64,000 nucleotides of DNA from Fibrobacter succinogenes. GTDB lineage: Bacteria > Fibrobacterota > Fibrobacteria > Fibrobacterales > Fibrobacteraceae. The stretch spans positions 186,001 to 250,000 of the forward strand of contig NZ_CACZDK010000004.1 of NCBI RefSeq assembly GCF_902779965.1. The letters are read 5' to 3'. Numbering within the stretch: position 1 is the first letter of the stretch; each line of letters begins with the position of its first letter. Made by a program: the position numbers and the translations under genes. The notes beneath the pieces were generated by a model. That model was given only the letters and a program-made list of their open reading frames with translations. It ran no database searches and had not been told where the DNA came from. Shown here one piece after another: positions 54,962-63,080 of this stretch.

Positions 54962-55951
54962 ATGGCAAAAGCAGCTCTTAAAATAGTATCTCTATTCTCG
55001 GGATGCGGTGGACTTGACAAAGGTTTTGAAAACGCAGGATTTAAAATCATATGGGCAAACGAGTACGATAAATCCATATGGGCGACATTCGAAGCCAATT
55101 ACCCAAATGTACCATTAGACCATAGAAGTATAACAGACATTTCTGAAGATGAAATTCCAGATTGCGATGGGATTCTTGGTGGTCCACCCTGTCAAAGTTG
55201 GAGCGAAGCTGGAGCAGGGAGAGGAATAAATGACAAACGAGGTCAGCTCTTCTATGATTACATTCGCGTATTAAAAGCGAAACAACCCAAATTTTTCTTA
55301 TGCGAAAATGTATCAGGGATTCTTAGCTCCAGACATTATAAGTCATTCCAGGAGTTCTTAAATAAATTCGAAGAAGCTGGATACAATGTTTCCTGGAAAC
55401 TCTTAAATGCCAACGATTACAATGTTCCCGAAGATCGAGAACGAGTCATCATCGTTGGCTACAGAAAAGATTTAAACAAAAAATTCATTCATCCAGAACC
55501 TTTAGAGCATAAACCAAATCTAAAGGAAGCTATTGGTGATTTGCCAGAAGCCGTTCCCGCCCAAAAATTCAACAAAGCGAACAAAGACCTCAATATTCCC
55601 AATCATGAATACATGACGGGAGGATTCTCCCCCATATTTATGTCACGCAATAGAGTGCGTAGCTGGGACGAGCCTTCATTTACAATTCAAGCTGGCGGAC
55701 GGCAAGCTCCACTTCATCCCAAAGCTCCCAAAATGGTCAAGGTCGAAAAGAACAAACAAATTTTCGCACCAGGTCACGAATCAGAATATAGACGATTAAG
55801 CGTTCGCGAATGCGCAAGAATTCAAACATTCCCAGACGATTACAAGTTTGTTTATAACGATGTTTCTGTCGGTTATAAAGTTATCGGCAACGCCGTTCCT
55901 GTCAACCTAGCCTACGCCATGGCAATGCAGATCAAAAAGGATTTGAAATGA
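54962..55951 (+). CDS. C5-cytosine DNA methyltransferase, M.HaeIII-like (GGCC predicted)
   Basis: 329 aa from the ATG at 54962 (GGAG six bases upstream; the ATG three bases before is too close). Motif I LFSGCGGLDKGF, motif IV GGPPCQSWSE with catalytic C77, ENVSG (E115), motif VIII DYNVPEDRERV, then a target-recognition region with NHEYMTGGF and MSRNRVRSW, and motifs IX-X RECARIQTFPDD and GNAVPVNLAYAMA. The order and the recognition region strongly recall M.HaeIII, which methylates GGCC. It protects the host from the coupled nuclease; its stop overlaps the nuclease start by 4 bases. Confidence 0.9.
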   Translation: MAKAALKIVSLFSGCGGLDKGFENAGFKIIWANEYDKSIWATFEANYPNVPLDHRSITDISEDEIPDCDGILGGPPCQSWSEAGAGRGINDKRGQLFYDYIRVLKAKQPKFFLCENVSGILSSRHYKSFQEFLNKFEEAGYNVSWKLLNANDYNVPEDRERVIIVGYRKDLNKKFIHPEPLEHKPNLKEAIGDLPEAVPAQKFNKANKDLNIPNHEYMTGGFSPIFMSRNRVRSWDEPSFTIQAGGRQAPLHPKAPKMVKVEKNKQIFAPGHESEYRRLSVRECARIQTFPDDYKFVYNDVSVGYKVIGNAVPVNLAYAMAMQIKKDLK

Positions 55952-56790
55952 GCAATATCATTGATGCAATTATCAACCTCGTGAATTACAAAAACAATTC
56001 CCTTCTTGAAAATACAGCAGGAAACAACAGAGCTAACAATTCTGGCGACGGTTTGGAAGAATACGTCAAAGACCTTTTTGCAGGAACATTCAATAAAGAC
56101 GGTGCGCAACGACTAGAAAAAATCAGCAACACATTCTCTTATCTTGGAAACAATTCAAACCCACCGGACGCCATGTTACGAGAAGGGGACGCAATTGAAG
56201 TCAAGAAAATAGAAACTCCCAATTCTGCACTAGCATTAAACAGCAGTTACCCCAAAAACAAACTGTTCGCTAGCAGTTCAATGATAAGCCAAGCTTGCAA
56301 AACCGCAGAAACATGGGAAAGCAAAGACATCATGTATATTGTCGGATTCGTGCAAAGCAACCGACTAAAACAATTGAGCATAGTCTATGGCATGGATTAT
56401 TGTGCTGACGAATCCTGTTACCTGAGAATTAAAAATACAATCAAAGAATCCGTTGAGAGCATTCCTTCAATTGAATTTGCCGAATCACGAGAACTCGGCC
56501 ATATCAATAAGGTCGATCCCCTAGGCATAACATATATGCGAGTTCGTGGTATGTGGGGCATAGAAAACCCATGGAAAGTTTTTTCTTATGTATACCAGCG
56601 AAATTCCAACAACCATTTTTCATTTATGTGCATCATCAATAATGAAAAATGGGCAACATTTGGAAATGCCACAACTTTGATGAATTTGGCAACAGCCGAA
56701 AGGTCTTTAAGCATTTCTAACATTCGTATCAAAGACCCAAACAATCCAGCAAACTTGCGAGATGCTAAGCTAATTTCATTTAGTTTTTAA
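55948..56790 (+). CDS. type II restriction endonuclease, NgoPII-like (GGCC predicted)
   Basis: 280 aa. Opens with NIIDAIINLVN, has NNRANNSGDGLEEYVKDLF, FSYLGNNSNPPDAML and AIEVKK, which gives a PD-(D/E)XK site (D74, E84, K86). RIKDPNNPANLRD near the end also fits NgoPII-type enzymes. It cleaves unmethylated GGCC and pairs with the methyltransferase. AT-rich compared with nearby parE, consistent with horizontal transfer. Confidence 0.85.
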   Translation: MSNIIDAIINLVNYKNNSLLENTAGNNRANNSGDGLEEYVKDLFAGTFNKDGAQRLEKISNTFSYLGNNSNPPDAMLREGDAIEVKKIETPNSALALNSSYPKNKLFASSSMISQACKTAETWESKDIMYIVGFVQSNRLKQLSIVYGMDYCADESCYLRIKNTIKESVESIPSIEFAESRELGHINKVDPLGITYMRVRGMWGIENPWKVFSYVYQRNSNNHFSFMCIINNEKWATFGNATTLMNLATAERSLSISNIRIKDPNNPANLRDAKLISFSF

Positions 56791-57007
56791 ATCCTATAAA
56801 TTTTAAACCTAACGAATAAGCGATATTATCAAGCATTTGGAATTCATCATCAAGTTCCAAATGCATTTTTGCATTGGTAGCCCCGCAATAAGAGAACCGT
56901 CCACCCATAGAAACATACTTATCGAGAACTACAGGTAAAAAATCTCGCTCGGTTGAAAATCCGAGTTCTTTTAAAGCATTTTCAATAATTTGTAATTTTT
57001 CATTCAT
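56780..57007 (-). CDS. small cytoplasmic protein, unknown function (75 aa)
   Basis: AAGGA ribosome site before the ATG at 57007. Short protein with NEKLQIIENALKELG at the start and YVSMGGRFSYCG in the middle. Its end overlaps the end of the nuclease gene by 11 bases in convergent orientation, an unusual arrangement. Not recognised; could be accessory to the block or unrelated. Confidence 0.55.
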   Translation of the reverse strand: MNEKLQIIENALKELGFSTERDFLPVVLDKYVSMGGRFSYCGATNAKMHLELDDEFQMLDNIAYSLGLKFIGFKN

Positions 57008-57059
57008 TTCGTTAATTCCTTCATAAAAAATAGTTTAATCAAATGACACAAAACGACAA

Positions 57060-58052
57060 CTAGCATTTTCCATTCTGCGCTTTTTCTTTCGCAATTTCAT
57101 TACTTTTCTTCATGACCTCATCCAAAGTAAACTCCTCCTTGCTAAAAAAGAAGGTATTAGAACCCAAATCTTTGAGCGAAGCTCCAAAATGATATGCGAT
57201 TTCATCAATAAACAGAAATCTATCATGCATACCATAACTGGGCAAAATTTTTATCGGGCAATTCGGATATTGAGCATTATATACCGACAGATCAACTCCA
57301 AAAACTTTACTTTTATCATAGGTATAGATTGTTACAGAAACATCTTTTTGCCGTTTAAGCATCATTGTCAAAGTTTTCTCGTCCACATATCTATCAACTA
57401 GGACAATTCTCTTTTTAGCCAGCCTAATCAAGCCACACACAAATACATAAGCATCGAAAACCTGGTTATTATAGAACAAGCCCTTTGAACGCAATTCGCC
57501 CCGATCCATAGCTTCAAAAAGTTCATCTATTTTTTGATCATGTTCAAGCATTTTTCGGTCTTGCGCAAGCATCCGTTCATCCTGATTAATAATCTTCGCT
57601 TCTACATTTGAAAGGCGATTGACAATGCAGCCATTTTGCATCATAAAATGACGCATGGCAACAAAAGCATTCATAATGCCTATGCTTACTCTTATGGCAT
57701 TTTCACTATGCAATACGGCAGAAAGCATTGCAACCCCTTGTTCCGTGAATGCATAAGGCAATTTTTTCACGTTAAAGCCGCGTTTATTACCACTAGCGTT
57801 CAAAGTCGCAATTTGCGACTTTGAAGAACAAGAAGCCTCCTCCAAATTCAATTGAAAACAGAATTCCTCTGGAAATCTTTCGATATTACGCTTTACCTGT
57901 TCATTGATACGCTTCGTTTCCACTCCATAAATCGTAGCCAAATCGCGGTCAAGTAGCACCTGCTTATCGCGAATGACAAGAATCATCCTTTCAATTTCAG
58001 TCGCAGTCAAAGGATTCAACGAGACAAACTCATTACCTACATCGTTTTTCAT
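57060..58052 (-). CDS. ORF6N-domain DNA-binding-type protein (330 aa)
   Basis: ATG at 58052 follows GGGAG. N-terminal ORF6N domain (about 15-105: VIRDKQVLLDRDLATIYGVE, NIERFPEEFCFQLN, YAFTEQGVAMLSAVL), found in phage and host regulators. A coiled middle (ERMLAQDRKMLEHDQKIDEL) then a C-terminal ~120 residues (VFDAYVFVCGLIRLAKKRIVLVD) resembling a PLD-like or ORF6N-associated domain with HDRFLFID. Likely a phage-derived regulator or effector. A terminator lies just before its ribosome site (see 58066-58106). Confidence 0.8.
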   Translation of the reverse strand: MKNDVGNEFVSLNPLTATEIERMILVIRDKQVLLDRDLATIYGVETKRINEQVKRNIERFPEEFCFQLNLEEASCSSKSQIATLNASGNKRGFNVKKLPYAFTEQGVAMLSAVLHSENAIRVSIGIMNAFVAMRHFMMQNGCIVNRLSNVEAKIINQDERMLAQDRKMLEHDQKIDELFEAMDRGELRSKGLFYNNQVFDAYVFVCGLIRLAKKRIVLVDRYVDEKTLTMMLKRQKDVSVTIYTYDKSKVFGVDLSVYNAQYPNCPIKILPSYGMHDRFLFIDEIAYHFGASLKDLGSNTFFFSKEEFTLDEVMKKSNEIAKEKAQNGKC

Positions 58053-58065
58053 TTTTTTCTCCCAC

Positions 58066-58106
58066 AAAAAAAAGCCGGCTTTTATATTTTCATATAAAAA
58101 ACCGGC
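58066..58106 (-). terminator. terminator-like hairpin in the 5' leader of the ORF6N gene
   Basis: On the minus strand, GCCGG...CCGGC with an AT-rich inner stem (TTTTATAT/ATATAAAA) is followed by eight T, then the ribosome site and start codon. A terminator between promoter and gene would attenuate its own expression. The frame upstream (from TTG 58145) is open through the hairpin, so a longer leaderless translation is also possible. Confidence 0.7.
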
Positions 58107-58133
58107 AATTTGATAACTCTTTAATCTTTTTGA

Positions 58134-58150
58134 GGTGAATAACAATCACC
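58134..58150. promoter_or_regulatory. possible operator, inverted repeat in the ORF6N promoter region
   Basis: GGTGA-7 bases-TCACC lies in the AT-rich interval between two terminators where the ORF6N promoter should be. Could bind a regulator, perhaps the ORF6N protein itself; no proof. Confidence 0.3.
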
Positions 58151-58200
58151 TATATATTCAATATACAAAAAACATTTCCCCAAAACAATATTTTAAATGC

Positions 58201-58236
58201 AAAAAGCTCGCAATTCCAAAGGTCGCGAGCTTTTTT
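58201..58236. terminator. bidirectional terminator
   Basis: AAAAAGCTCGC/GCGAGCTTTTTT stem between the ORF6N leader and the CorC-like gene end at 58256. Confidence 0.85.
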
Positions 58237-58255
58237 CATTTGCATTTAAAGAGCG

Positions 58256-59581
58256 TTACACTTTATGCAGTGTCTGCGTCTTGGGGCCTTTCACGCCGGC
58301 AGGGAGGATCATCATGACCTTTTCCATGCGGGTGCCATCCATGCGCAGAACGCGGAACGTGTAGCCTTGAATCTTGACTTCGGCGCCCGGCGACGGGATG
58401 ATTCCAAGCGTTGCCTGAATCAAGCCAGAGAGCGTTTCCACATGGGAATTCTCAGGCGGCTTGAGTTCCACATCGAGTTCGTATTCCAAATCCGAAAGCG
58501 TCATCAGCGGATCGAGAATGTAGCGTCCGTCCTTCAACTTCTGCACGTCCTCGTCTTCGTCCATGTCATCTTCGTCGCGGATTTCGCCGACGATTTCTTC
58601 AAGAATATCTTCGAGCGTCACAAGGCCAGCCGTGCCGCCATATTCATCCACGACAATCGCAAGCTGGTTACCCGTCTTGCGGAGTTCCGTCAAAAGATCA
58701 TCAATCTTCTTGTGGTACGGCACGTAGACCGGCGGCATCACAAGCTTCATCAAATCGAATGGTTCGTCACGATGTTCCGTGTACCATTCCAAAAAGTCAC
58801 GGTTCGAAAGAATACCGACAATGTTGTCGACCGTTTCCTTGTAAACCGGCAAACGCGAATGGCGTTCGTTGTTCAAGACCTTCACCAAATCTTCGAGCGA
58901 GGTGTCCACATCAATCGCGCACATGTCCACACGCGGCGTCATGATTTCGCGCACCGGCGTTTCCACGAAGTCGAAAATGTTGAGGATCATCTGGCGTTCT
59001 TCTTTTTCAAGGCCTTCGCCTTCGGCAAGCGAAGAATCCGAAATATCCGCCTGCACAGCATCACGGCGTTCTTCAGGCAAGAAGCTGAGCTTAGCATCGT
59101 AGCCCAGAGCGTTCAAAAGCTTGAGGTAAACGGTATGGCAAACTTTTCCAACCGGAACAAATGGCATGCGAAGCAGTCTGTAAAGCGGAACGAGAATTAC
59201 AGACAAAGTATCAGGCTTTAAGCTTCCAATCAAGTTCGGGCAGAAAATCGTCACCACATAAATCACGGCGCAAGCACAAAGCATATACGCCAAAATTCCA
59301 AACAACCAATAATCGTGAACCCACGGCCACGGAGCATTCGAGAAGAGGTAATAGCCGAAAACGCCAATGCCCACATCCGAGAATATACGGCCGATGGAGA
59401 CAGTTTCGTTGTAGCCACAGTTTTCAACGATCTTTGCAATCTTCGCTTCGCGATCCGTGCGGTCATGGTCTTCACGTTTGGCATAAATTGCCGCAAAGAC
59501 AGCCTTGATTAAAGTAAAAGACGCCGAAACAAAAAGAAAGAAAACGAGAAGAACAATAGCAATGGTGTTCGTATCACCCAT
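58256..59581 (-). CDS. CorC/HlyC-family protein with CBS pair and N-terminal membrane domain (441 aa)
   Basis: ATG at 59581, overlapping the end of ybeY by 8 bases. N-terminal CNNM-like membrane helices (about 5-145), a CBS-domain pair (about 210-330: EIMTPRVDMCAIDVD, HSRLPVYKETVDNIVG), a hallmark VVDEYGGTAGLVTLEDILEE, then the CorC-type C-terminal domain (about 350-435). Linked to Mg2+/Co2+ efflux or sensing in other bacteria. The ybeY-CorC pairing is common across bacteria. Confidence 0.88.
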   Translation of the reverse strand: MGDTNTIAIVLLVFFLFVSASFTLIKAVFAAIYAKREDHDRTDREAKIAKIVENCGYNETVSIGRIFSDVGIGVFGYYLFSNAPWPWVHDYWLFGILAYMLCACAVIYVVTIFCPNLIGSLKPDTLSVILVPLYRLLRMPFVPVGKVCHTVYLKLLNALGYDAKLSFLPEERRDAVQADISDSSLAEGEGLEKEERQMILNIFDFVETPVREIMTPRVDMCAIDVDTSLEDLVKVLNNERHSRLPVYKETVDNIVGILSNRDFLEWYTEHRDEPFDLMKLVMPPVYVPYHKKIDDLLTELRKTGNQLAIVVDEYGGTAGLVTLEDILEEIVGEIRDEDDMDEDEDVQKLKDGRYILDPLMTLSDLEYELDVELKPPENSHVETLSGLIQATLGIIPSPGAEVKIQGYTFRVLRMDGTRMEKVMMILPAGVKGPKTQTLHKV

Positions 59582-60059
59582 TTTCCATGCTCTCCTTGTC
59601 CTTGTATGGATCCAGTCCCAAGAACTCACATTCGCGGGCGCGCATCACTTTGCGGTCGGCAGCCTTCATGTGGTCGTACCCCGACAGGTGGAGTAGCCCG
59701 TGAACAATCACGCGTTTCATCTCGGCAAAAAAGCTGTTACCGTATTGCGGGGCCTGGCGCTTGACTTGGTCGCGAGCGATATAGATTTCGCCAAGCATTT
59801 CTTCTTCGCCGGGGATTTCTTCGTGCCACTCGAACGAGAGCACATCCGTCACCTTGTCGAGTCCGCGGTAGTTCTTGTTCATTTCGCGAACGAACTCATC
59901 CGTGCAAAGAACGATATTAACGTTGTTCTCCGTACCTTCTTCGGCTAGGAGTTTGCGGGCCATAGCTTCGAACTTATCCTTCCACGGGAAGGACTCGATA
60001 TTCCCCTCGCACAGGAAATCGATAGTGTAGTCTTTCTTTTTACTAGCAGGGTCTGGCAT
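59574..60059 (-). CDS. ybeY: endoribonuclease YbeY (16S rRNA maturation)
   Basis: 161 aa with the metal-binding HGLLHLSGYDH motif. YbeY is a zinc-dependent endoribonuclease needed for 16S rRNA 3' end processing and ribosome quality control. Coupled to CorC downstream (8-base overlap) and to the small 96-residue gene upstream (1-base overlap). Confidence 0.93.
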   Translation of the reverse strand: MPDPASKKKDYTIDFLCEGNIESFPWKDKFEAMARKLLAEEGTENNVNIVLCTDEFVREMNKNYRGLDKVTDVLSFEWHEEIPGEEEMLGEIYIARDQVKRQAPQYGNSFFAEMKRVIVHGLLHLSGYDHMKAADRKVMRARECEFLGLDPYKDKESMENG

Positions 60060-60349
60060 TAAATGTTATACCACTTTTTTAATACGTTGATAATGGCTTC
60101 GGCTTGCGCCTTGCCTGTAATCTTGAACTTGCCTTGAGGCTTGAACATGCCTTGCATTTTGCGGTAACGGCGCAAAGAGACCTTCGGTTCGCTGAATTCA
60201 CCCGTTTTCGGATCGCGATCCTGGTAAAAGAACATCACGGTCGGCCAAGCACCCTTCGACAGGACTTCCTTGTCCAATTCCTTGATGACGACTTCGCCGG
60301 TTTCTTCGTCAGTGTATTCGACGGTCAATTCTTCGACTTCTGCGCTCAT
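60059..60349 (-). CDS. conserved small protein upstream of ybeY (96 aa)
   Basis: ATG at 60349 after GGAGG; an earlier start would include the ribosome site. Acidic first third (TVEYTDEETGEVVIKELD), then aromatic WPTVMFFYQDRDPKTGEF and basic end (MFKPQGKFKITG). Soluble, unknown. Overlaps ybeY by one base, suggesting a shared function in RNA or ribosome work. Confidence 0.7.
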   Translation of the reverse strand: MSAEVEELTVEYTDEETGEVVIKELDKEVLSKGAWPTVMFFYQDRDPKTGEFSEPKVSLRRYRKMQGMFKPQGKFKITGKAQAEAIINVLKKWYNI

Positions 60350-60460
60350 TTTTACCTCCAATGAATTACAAGACTCCTATCTTGCCACAAGCACTATACA
60401 ATTATAACATTATTATGGAAATGATGGGAAATGTAATTAGGAAAGTATAGGAGAATGCAG

Positions 60461-60552
60461 TAGGAAGTAGGAAGTTAGAAGTAGGAAGGAAAACAAATAA
60501 GCAATTTTTATTTGCAGTCAACTGCCTACTTCCTACCGCCTACTGTCTACTC
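60461..60552. repeat. inverted heptamer repeat between ybeY and znuC-like operons
   Basis: AGTAGGAAGTAGGAAG on the left (60461-60487) and CTACTTCCTACCGCCTACTG on the right (60525-60544) can pair. The right arm overlaps the end of the ABC ATPase gene and gives it its TAG stop. Confidence 0.75.
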
Positions 60553-61319
60553 ACCACTTCGTGGTGATGATGTTCACAGCAGCCGCCGTGGGTGTGGTCA
60601 TGGCTCCCGAGAACGCGATGCGGCACGCCATGGGCAATCAAATCGACTTCGCAACCATATGTGCGATGGAGCATATCCTCGGTTAAATTTGCGCCTTCAT
60701 GATAATGCACAGAATGGTTCACGCACACGACGCTTTTCACCTTATGCGAAAGAGCCATCAAGTCATGCGTTACAATCACAATCGTCATGGTTTCGCTAAA
60801 TTCGGCAAGCATGTTGTAAAGCGCTTCAATTCCCGCCACGTCAATGTTGTTGGACGGTTCATCCAAAAAGAGAATCTTCGGATTACAGACAAGAGAACGA
60901 GCAATTAAAACACGCTGACGCTCACCACCGCTGAGTTCGCCCAAGCGACGGTCCAAATAGCCACCGATATGCACACGTTCAAGCGCGGCCTTAACCTCTT
61001 CCGATTTCGAAGAAAGCCCAATCTTTCCAGTAGCAACGCACTCGCCCACCGTAATCGGGAATTCAATATTCTTATTCGTGTTCTGCGGCACATAACCAAC
61101 AGCCACACGTTTCGTCGGAACCTTTTCGCCAAACAAGCGCACAGTCCCAGAAGTCGGTTTCAAAAGCCCAACCATTAACCTCATCAACGTGGACTTGCCA
61201 CCGCCATTTGGCCCGATGATGGCAACAAAGTCATTTTCGTCAATTGAAAGATTCACGTCCGTCAACACGGGCGACTTTCCATAGCCAAAATTGAGATCTT
61301 TGATGTCGATTGCAGACAT
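60540..61319 (-). CDS. znuC: metal ABC transporter ATPase, ZnuC-like
   Basis: 259 aa ABC ATPase with GPNGGGKST, LSGGERQRVLIARSL, ILFLDEPSNNID and a His-rich tail (GSHDHTHGGCCEHHHH). The gene for the binding protein lies upstream in the same operon; the membrane permease is not in the window. The last residues (VVSRQ) and the stop are encoded by heptamer repeat DNA, so the C-terminus has been rewritten. Confidence 0.88.
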   Translation of the reverse strand: MSAIDIKDLNFGYGKSPVLTDVNLSIDENDFVAIIGPNGGGKSTLMRLMVGLLKPTSGTVRLFGEKVPTKRVAVGYVPQNTNKNIEFPITVGECVATGKIGLSSKSEEVKAALERVHIGGYLDRRLGELSGGERQRVLIARSLVCNPKILFLDEPSNNIDVAGIEALYNMLAEFSETMTIVIVTHDLMALSHKVKSVVCVNHSVHYHEGANLTEDMLHRTYGCEVDLIAHGVPHRVLGSHDHTHGGCCEHHHHEVVSRQ

Positions 61320-62200
61320 TACTTTTTGCCAGCCTCTTTGAGTGCTTCAATAAACTTTTCCGTATTACCAATAAAGTCTGCGGCAAGCGGATCCGTTTCG
61401 ACGACAACAGCGCCAAGATCCTTTGCAATTGTTTCTGCAGCACGTTTACTGAATTCCGGCTGTACAAACACGGCCTTTATTCCATTCTTGCGGCCCATCT
61501 TGATGAGGTTCGCCAAATCACGCGGCTTGGGTTCCTTGCCGTTCACTTCAATAGCATACTGCTTAAGCTTGAAATCCTTTGCCAAGTAACCATAAGACGG
61601 GTGGAACACGATAAAAGAACGACGGTCACTCGGTAAACTGATAACAGTTTCATTCAATTTACGCATAACTGCGGTCAACTGATTTTGAACAGCCTGAACT
61701 TGACTGGTATAAAAAATTTCATGTTCAGGATCAAGTTGCTTTAATGCTTGATAAATATTTTGAGCCAAGAATTTCACACGATATGGAGATGTCCAAATAT
61801 GCGGATCAATTTCATCTTCATCGTGATGATGTCCATGAATTTCATGGTCATCATGTTCCGACTTCATCCATTCAATATTCTTAGAAATATCGATGACTTT
61901 AACATCTTTATTTGCGGCTAAAAAACGAGGCAGCCAAACTTTATCTAGACCTGAGCCATCCGAAAAATAAACTTGAGCCAGCGAAAAAGCCTTGATCACA
62001 GCAGGTTTCGGTTCAAAGTTGTGCGGATCGGCACCCGGCGGCAAAAGCGTCACCACATTCACGCGATCACCGCCAAGCATTTTCACAAGCGTTGCATAAG
62101 GCTGCAACGAAACGGCAACGGTAATTTTTCCATCTTCAGCAAAAACAACGGCAACAGCAAACGTAACAAGCAAGAATAAAAAACGTGCAATACGACGCAT
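61319..62200 (-). CDS. znuA: metal-binding periplasmic protein, ZnuA-like
   Basis: 293 aa with signal peptide (LLVTFAVAVVFA). Cluster-9 solute-binding pattern with PGADPHNFEPKP (H60), a His/Asp-rich loop (HDDHEIHGHHHDEDE, about 116-130) and PHIWTSPY (H134). The loop suggests zinc; manganese is possible. Overlaps both neighbours by one base. Confidence 0.88.
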   Translation of the reverse strand: MRRIARFLFLLVTFAVAVVFAEDGKITVAVSLQPYATLVKMLGGDRVNVVTLLPPGADPHNFEPKPAVIKAFSLAQVYFSDGSGLDKVWLPRFLAANKDVKVIDISKNIEWMKSEHDDHEIHGHHHDEDEIDPHIWTSPYRVKFLAQNIYQALKQLDPEHEIFYTSQVQAVQNQLTAVMRKLNETVISLPSDRRSFIVFHPSYGYLAKDFKLKQYAIEVNGKEPKPRDLANLIKMGRKNGIKAVFVQPEFSKRAAETIAKDLGAVVVETDPLAADFIGNTEKFIEALKEAGKK

Positions 62201-62991
62201 TATTTTTTCCCTTCCAAGAAAGCGTTAAAATCTATTTCACTAACGTTATTTACAATAAATTCTGGTTTCACATCAAGGCGTTCGACATCCGCCATTTTTG
62301 ATTCGCCACACAGGGGCAACACAAATCGGCAACCGGAGCGCTTTGCCAGTTCAAAGTCCGTATAGAGTCTGTCGCCCACAAACAAGATTTCTTCAGGGCG
62401 GTAAAGCTTTAAAAGTCCCGAAAGCATAGCCGGATTCGGCTTGCCAAAACTCATCTCGGGTTCGACACCATAAGCTGTTTTCAAAAGCGCCATGAAACTA
62501 CCGATATCGGGCACAGGGCCACGTTCGTCGGGGCAAACAAAATCCGTATGCGTCACCCAGAACGGGATGCCATGCTGCACTCGGAAAGAAAGCTCGCAAA
62601 GTTCACGGTAATCGAAGCTGTTGTGGTAAGCGACAAGCACAAGTTCCGTTTCTTCGACCGACGGGCGCAAATTGAGACTCGGATCCTGCGCCGCAAACCA
62701 TTCGTACACTTCCGGGTTTGCAAAGAAAAACACGTTCTTGATTTTGCGTTCGTGAATGGCATCGAGCGAAAGATACAACGCCGAGATAATAGAATCATCG
62801 GCAAGCGGAAGCCCCATGACCTTGAGGCGGTTTTCGTAAAAGACCGGAGACTTGCTCGTGTTGTTGCTCAAATAATAGACAGGCACGCGCTTTGCCACGC
62901 AATTGACCGTTTCGACCGCACCAGGGTATGGGCGGCCACTCAAATAGAGAGTTCCGTCTAAATCGAAGACAACTGCTTTTACTTTTTTCAC
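62200..62991 (-). CDS. HAD-superfamily phosphatase, NagD-like (263 aa)
   Basis: FDLDGTLYLSGRPYPGA (DxD nucleophile), a YYLSNNTSKSP motif II region, GKPNPAMLSG (motif III Lys) and LFVGDRLYTDFELAKRSGC (motif IV). The C2 cap arrangement is typical of nucleotide/sugar-phosphate phosphatases of the NagD type. First gene of the operon with znuA and znuC; the functional link to metal uptake is unclear. Confidence 0.85.
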   Translation of the reverse strand: MKKVKAVVFDLDGTLYLSGRPYPGAVETVNCVAKRVPVYYLSNNTSKSPVFYENRLKVMGLPLADDSIISALYLSLDAIHERKIKNVFFFANPEVYEWFAAQDPSLNLRPSVEETELVLVAYHNSFDYRELCELSFRVQHGIPFWVTHTDFVCPDERGPVPDIGSFMALLKTAYGVEPEMSFGKPNPAMLSGLLKLYRPEEILFVGDRLYTDFELAKRSGCRFVLPLCGESKMADVERLDVKPEFIVNNVSEIDFNAFLEGKK

Positions 62992-63008
62992 GGGATGTAA
63001 TATAGAAA

Positions 63009-63042
63009 TTAGTAGGAAGTAGGAAGTAGGAAGTAGGAAGTT
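63009..63042. repeat. heptamer array (AGTAGGA)n
   Basis: Five consecutive AGTAGGA units upstream of rsmE, between divergent genes. Same family as 60461 and 21670. Confidence 0.85.
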
Positions 63043-63080
63043 GATGAGGCTTAGAGCTTAGATTTTTTTATTTTTAAGTT

